A stretch of DNA of 32,022 nucleotides from Schwartzia sp. (in: firmicutes). GTDB taxonomy: Bacteria; Bacillota; Negativicutes; Selenomonadales; Selenomonadaceae. Both the position numbers and the translations under genes were made by a program. The notes below the pieces were generated by a model. The model was not told where the DNA came from and searched no databases. It saw only the letters and a program-made list of their open reading frames with translations. Positions 28,372 through 32,022 of the stretch are shown one piece after another; position 1 is the stretch's first letter, and each line of letters begins with the position of its first letter. Where the stretch lies: assembly GCA_017619685.1 (NCBI GenBank), contig JAFZRW010000050.1:1-32022 (forward strand), given 5' to 3'.

Positions 28372-29529
28372 TCAGCCTTTTTCCTTCGCCGTCTTGACTT
28401 CCTGCCACATATCGCGCGCCATCTCGAAGAGCTTCGGCGCGGAAGTGCGCAGCGCCTGGTTGCTGATGATGCGGCTCAGGTGCTTCGTCGCTTTGTCGTA
28501 GTCCTTGCGCATGACATGGATCGCGCCGGTCAGGTACGTCGCCATCGTGTCGGACATCTTGTCCACCGGATAGTTTTCCGTATCGAGGGACAGGTCGAAG
28601 AGCTCCGCCGCCTTGTCGAGCGCGGCGCGCTCTTTCTCCGCGTCGCCGTCGTAGCGGTGGATCCAGGCCATGATCAGGTAGAGATTCGCGCGGCGGTTCG
28701 GCGAGGGATCGGCCAGCTCGTTGAACAGGATCGCCATCTCAAGATACTGGACGGCCTGCTCGGAGGTGCGTTCCTCGACGAAGGGCAAAGCAAGGTCGGT
28801 CGACTGCAGGAACTCCTTCAGCTTTTCCTGCGTCTTTTCCGGCATGCGGCGGATGAATTTCTGCTCGTCGGCGGCGTAGCCGCAATGCTCGCAGGCCCAT
28901 ACGCGATAAAGGTACGGGTTGAAGTCCTTGTAGTGGATGCAAAGGTCGAGATCGGTGGTCTCGGCGATGAGGCGCGATTTGCATTTGACGACGTGCGTGT
29001 TTTGGCCGCAGACCGGGCAGGGCCGCTCCAGCACGAACGTGTATTTTTCCGCGCCGCTGGCCGTAGCCTTTTTCTCTTCGGCGGCTTTCGCTTTTGCCGC
29101 GCGTTCTTCGTTTGTCTTGTTGACCTGGTTCCTGAGCAGGGCGAGCTTGTCCGCGAAAGCGCCGCCGACGCCCGACGGAACGCCCGGGGAAGCCTCTTCG
29201 TCCTCGTCCTTGACTTTGGACATATCCAGCCCCTTGTCGGGCGAAACCTCTTTTGACAGCGCGTCCATCGTCGCATAGGCGTCTATCACGTCCTGCGCTT
29301 TTTTGGACTCTTTTTCGGCCTTTTTATGCAATATGTTTTTAATCGCGGCGAGCTTGTCCGCCTCGCTGACCGCCGTCTTGGCGGCGCTCGGCTTCATCTG
29401 CTTCTTGAGCGCGGAGAGCTTGTTCAGGTCAGCCGCCGAGGCAGGATTTCCGCCGTTTTTTACGATGAGAAAAATCTCATGGCAAATGTCGGGATCGCGT
29501 AGAAGTTGGAGAAATTCTTCCTTTTGCAT
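28372..29529 (-). CDS. DUF2225 zinc-ribbon/TPR-like protein
   Basis: A 385-residue cytoplasmic protein. Residues about 1-150 are charged, Lys/Ala/Glu-rich and probably largely helical or disordered. They are followed by a zinc-ribbon-type pair, CPVCG and, about 45 residues later, CEHCGYAADE. The C-terminal part has helical repeats (YLEMAILFNELADPSPNRRA, then ANLYLIMAWIHRYDGDAEKE) resembling TPRs. This is the DUF2225 arrangement seen widely in Firmicutes, of unknown function. ATG 29529 is chosen over 29547 because GGGGG lies 8 bases upstream of it. The N-terminal region is longer than in the DUF2225 proteins I recall. It is divergent from the second diguanylate cyclase, with a 155-bp gap in which I see no clear promoter. 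Confidence 0.8.
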   Translation of the reverse strand: MQKEEFLQLLRDPDICHEIFLIVKNGGNPASAADLNKLSALKKQMKPSAAKTAVSEADKLAAIKNILHKKAEKESKKAQDVIDAYATMDALSKEVSPDKGLDMSKVKDEDEEASPGVPSGVGGAFADKLALLRNQVNKTNEERAAKAKAAEEKKATASGAEKYTFVLERPCPVCGQNTHVVKCKSRLIAETTDLDLCIHYKDFNPYLYRVWACEHCGYAADEQKFIRRMPEKTQEKLKEFLQSTDLALPFVEERTSEQAVQYLEMAILFNELADPSPNRRANLYLIMAWIHRYDGDAEKERAALDKAAELFDLSLDTENYPVDKMSDTMATYLTGAIHVMRKDYDKATKHLSRIISNQALRTSAPKLFEMARDMWQEVKTAKEKG

Positions 29530-29684
29530 GATGGTGCCCCCTTGCATTCTGTATCTTCTTTATATTATCACATTCGCGCATGGAGAGGAAGAGGCGTTTT
29601 ATTTTTTTGCGCGGCAGGAAAAAAATAATGATTGTAGAAATACTTCTTAGCATTAGCATTTAGTTTCAAAAGGAGGGGAGAAGG

Positions 29685-31229
29685 ATGGACGATCGCTTGA
29701 CAAGGCGCTGCGTGCTCCTTTTTGTCTCCTTCATGCTGCTGTTTTACGGCGCAATGATATTTCTTCCCGATTGGGCGGGGCCGGTGTCGAATGCGGGCAG
29801 TATCCTCGGGGACGCGCTTTCGATGGCGATCATGGCGGCGGGACTGCGCCGCTGGCCGGAAAGCCGTCGGCTCGCGTGGAAGCTCTTTCTCGCCGGCATC
29901 GCCGTCTATATGGTCGGGGACATGGTCTGGGTGTATGAGGAAGAAGTTCTCGGCCTCGAAGTGGAATCACCGTCGATTCCCGATTTCTTTTACCTTTCGA
30001 GTACACTGGTCTGTTTTTTCGCGCTTCTCCGGTATATCCATGACGAGAAGACCATCGACATTGCGACGGCGGGCTTCGATATCCTGATTTCCATCGTCGC
30101 CAGCGCCGGTCTTCTTTACAATTATGTCATGCTTCCGGTGTCGAGCTTCAAGGAGATGGGCTTTTGGCAGGCGGCGGTCATGATGGCCTATCCCGTGGCG
30201 GACTGCGTGTATCTCCTGGGCATGTTCTCGCTGATCTTCGGCATGGGGCGGCGTCGGGCGCGGAACGGCAGGAACTTCCTGCTGGGCGCGGGTCTCTTCG
30301 TGATGTTCCTCGCAGATCAGACGTATTTGGTCAAGTCCATCACCGAGTATGTGTCCGGCGGGCTGCTCGATCCCGTCTGGTCGATGAGCTTTGGGCTGAT
30401 AGCGCTGGCGTCGCTTCGGGTGCCGGATTGGGAGGAGATGGCGGAGGAAGACACGGAAGCCGCGCCGTGGCTCGAATACCTGCGGATGCTGCTGCCGTAT
30501 CTTTTGACGGTTCTAATTTTGCTTCTGGTCGGCATGGAGTATGGGCTGATTGGCAGCCCCTTCTTCGTCGGAGCACTGCTGCTTATGATGCTTTTGAGCG
30601 TACGGCAGGTCGTCGTGCTGATCGGCAACCGAAAGCTGCTTTCGGTCATTTCCGAGAATGAGCGGGAGCTGCACAAGAAGAATCTGGAACTGCAGAAGCT
30701 GAACCATCATTTCATGACGGAGTCCGAGACGGACTTCCTGACGAAGCTTTTGAACCGACGCGCGATCGTGCAGGCATTCGAGCGCCTGAAGCCCATCGGC
30801 AACGAGCCGGAGACGCTGGGGCTTTTGCTCGTGGACGTCGATTATTTCAAGAAGGTCAACGACACCTTTGGGCACCAGAAGGGCGACGAGGCGCTGGTCG
30901 GCGTGGCGGAGTCGATCCGGCACACGATTCGAGGCGACGATCTCGGCGGCCGGTTCGGCGGCGACGAATTCCTCGTGCTGCTGCCGGGAGCGAACGGTGA
31001 TGCGGTGGAAAGGGTGGCGGAGCGGCTTCGGGCTGCGGCGGCGAAAAATGAGACGCTGGCGGAGATGAAAGTGACGCTTTCCATTGGCGGGGCGAGCTGG
31101 AGCGTCGGAATAGACGACTATCGGCCAAACAAATTGATGCGCCACGCGGACGAAGCGCTCTATGTAGCGAAGGAAAAAGGGCGCAACTGTTTCGTGATGT
31201 ACCGTGAGGGACTGGAAGACGAAATCTGA
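29685..31229 (+). CDS. Multi-pass membrane diguanylate cyclase
   Basis: A 514-residue cyclic di-GMP synthase. Residues about 1-320 hold some eight hydrophobic segments (for example RRCVLLFVSFMLLFYGAMIF and LLPYLLTVLILLLVGMEYG) forming an unclassified membrane sensor region. A coiled-coil linker (ENERELHKKNLELQKLNHH) and a GGDEF domain follow. LVDVDYFKKVNDTFGHQKGD carries the metal/substrate residues, the active site is GGDEF at about 425-429, and the I-site RGDD lies five residues before it. All catalytic residues are present. ATG 29685 has AGGAGGGGAG upstream. The membrane region resembles MASE-type sensors, but I cannot name a specific family. Confidence 0.92.
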   Translation: MDDRLTRRCVLLFVSFMLLFYGAMIFLPDWAGPVSNAGSILGDALSMAIMAAGLRRWPESRRLAWKLFLAGIAVYMVGDMVWVYEEEVLGLEVESPSIPDFFYLSSTLVCFFALLRYIHDEKTIDIATAGFDILISIVASAGLLYNYVMLPVSSFKEMGFWQAAVMMAYPVADCVYLLGMFSLIFGMGRRRARNGRNFLLGAGLFVMFLADQTYLVKSITEYVSGGLLDPVWSMSFGLIALASLRVPDWEEMAEEDTEAAPWLEYLRMLLPYLLTVLILLLVGMEYGLIGSPFFVGALLLMMLLSVRQVVVLIGNRKLLSVISENERELHKKNLELQKLNHHFMTESETDFLTKLLNRRAIVQAFERLKPIGNEPETLGLLLVDVDYFKKVNDTFGHQKGDEALVGVAESIRHTIRGDDLGGRFGGDEFLVLLPGANGDAVERVAERLRAAAAKNETLAEMKVTLSIGGASWSVGIDDYRPNKLMRHADEALYVAKEKGRNCFVMYREGLEDEI

Positions 31230-31249
31230 ATGAGGTTCGTTTTTTTGGC

Positions 31250-31278
31250 TTGACAATCGTTTGGCAATCGGGTATCCT
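31250..31278 (+). promoter_or_regulatory. Promoter of the metK riboswitch transcript
   Basis: A perfect TTGACA (31250-31255), 17-bp spacer and TATCCT (31273-31278), about 20 bp before the riboswitch. Confidence 0.75.
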
Positions 31279-31299
31279 AAAAACATAAAGCTGAATAAA

Positions 31300-31406
31300 G
31301 ACTCATCAAGAGCAGCAGAGGGACTGGCCCGATGAAGCTGCGGCAACCATTGAGCAATCAAAAAGGTGCCAATTCCTTTAGGTGCATTCGCCTATAAGAT
31401 GAGAGA
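31300..31406 (+). promoter_or_regulatory. SAM-I (S-box) riboswitch
   Basis: The conserved core is plain: AGAGCAGCAGAGGGACTGGC, then CCCGATGAAGCTGCGGCAAC, and later AGGTGCCAATTCC. P1 is formed by ACTCATC (31301-31307) and GATGAG (31398-31403). The same GATGAGAG (31398-31405) can pair with CTCTCATC (31418-31425) in the terminator loop, giving the antiterminator. SAM binding frees the terminator and lowers metK expression. Confidence 0.95.
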
Positions 31407-31412
31407 ACGTTT

Positions 31413-31443
31413 CCCGGCTCTCATCGTAGAAGCCGGGTTTTTT
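31413..31443 (+). terminator. Riboswitch-controlled terminator before metK
   Basis: CCCGGCT pairs with AGCCGGG, followed by TTTTTT. The loop contains the CTCTCATC antiterminator partner. Confidence 0.92.
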
Positions 31444-31445
31444 AT

Positions 31446-31612
31446 GGGGAAACACTGAACAAGTCCGTCCGCGTCTCTGCCGGGTCTTTTCCCGTCATGC
31501 GGTGTCAGATGACGCTCGACGTAGCTCCGTGGCTACGACTTCGCGTCATCTTCCTTGCCTGACGAGAAAATCCCTCGACAGAGCTGCGAACTTCCTTGTC
31601 CATTGTTTCCCC
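31446..31612. mobile_element. Palindromic MITE-like element in the metK leader
   Basis: The 167-bp block begins GGGGAAACACTGAACAAG and ends CTTGTCCATTGTTTCCCC. The two arms of about 80 bases are imperfect reverse complements throughout, meeting at GTAGC-TCCGTG-GCTAC (31521-31536). It holds no gene and no obvious target duplication. It lies between the riboswitch terminator and the metK ribosome binding site. Confidence 0.7.
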
Positions 31613-31687
31613 GGAGAATTTACTCGAGTTTTTATTTAGTGAAGCGTTGGGCGGAGTTTTCCGCATAGATGTAAAGGAGGATAAAAG

Positions 31688-32022
31688 ATGGCAAAAAATC
31701 GTATTCTTTTCACGTCGGAGTCGGTAACGGAAGGCCACCCCGACAAGATGGCGGACCAGATCTCGGACAGCATCCTCGACGCCATCATGGAGCAGGACCC
31801 GATGGGGCGCGTGGCGGCGGAGACGCTGGTCACGACGGGACAGGTGCACGTCGTCGGAGAAATCTCGACGAAGTGCTATATCGACATTCCGAAGATCATT
31901 CGCGACACGGTGGAGCGCATCGGCTACACCGACGCGAACTACGGCTTCGACTGCAAGACCTGCGGCATCCTCGTCTCCATCGACGAGCAGTCGGCGGATA
32001 TCGCCCTCGGCGTCGACAAGGC
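31688..32022 (+). CDS. metK: S-adenosylmethionine synthetase (3'-truncated by window)
   Basis: MetK makes SAM from methionine and ATP. The first 111 residues are visible and carry the N-terminal family signature [20 protein letters not shown], with the ATP/methionine-binding His and Asp, and [17 protein letters not shown] near the window end. ATG 31688 has AGGAGG about 7 bases upstream. The gene is under the SAM-I riboswitch and terminator upstream, so its own product represses it. About 240 bp of leader, most of it the palindromic element, separates the terminator from the start codon, which is longer than needed. Confidence 0.96.
   Translation, partial: MAKNRILFTSESVTEGHPDKMADQISDSILDAIMEQDPMGRVAAETLVTTGQVHVVGEISTKCYIDIPKIIRDTVERIGYTDANYGFDCKTCGILVSIDEQSADIALGVDK

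Overview
This is a GC-rich bacterial chromosomal segment with tightly packed genes, strong AGGAGG-type ribosome binding sites, ATGA-type overlaps and classic intrinsic terminators. The gene content suggests a Firmicute: a fused PurL with a C-terminal amidotransferase domain, a SAM-I riboswitch before metK, a BirA-like site before bioY, DUF2225 and FakA-like proteins. The high GC and the signal-peptide binding protein paired with a membrane diguanylate cyclase would fit Negativicutes (Selenomonas/Mitsuokella-like), but the genus is an inference. No rRNA, tRNA or CRISPR array was seen.

Left part (1-9.9 kb): the 3' end of purL converges on a minus-strand nucleoside-salvage operon (GNAT acetyltransferase - deoB - pdp - cdd). 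Next is a minus-strand FtsA/actin-fold ATPase with an unusual C-terminal array of 60-residue repeats. Divergent from it is a FakA/DhaL-like protein that lacks the metal-binding aspartates of its family.

Centre (9.9-18.6 kb): a small AT-rich element with terminal inverted repeats is followed by a translationally coupled type I restriction-modification operon in the order hsdR - hsdS - AAA ATPase - TOPRIM-like protein - small unknown protein - hsdM. The three middle genes and the two target-recognition domains of hsdS are AT-rich, while hsdR, hsdM and the conserved parts of hsdS are GC-rich. This points to cassette insertion and domain swapping. The ATPase/TOPRIM pair resembles RloA/RloB and PARIS-type modules in layout and is the best candidate for a little-described defence system here.

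Right part (18.6-32 kb): metG and tatD form a plus-strand pair. They converge on a two-gene minus-strand operon in which a periplasmic sugar-type binding protein is coupled to a sensor diguanylate cyclase with no transporter genes beside it. Then come bioY with a consensus promoter overlapped by a probable BirA operator, a small coiled-coil-type protein coupled to a divergent NAD-dependent DNA ligase, a sodium:neurotransmitter-type symporter, a DUF2225 zinc-ribbon protein and a second, multi-pass membrane diguanylate cyclase. The window ends with a SAM-I riboswitch, a long palindromic MITE-like element and the 5' part of metK.
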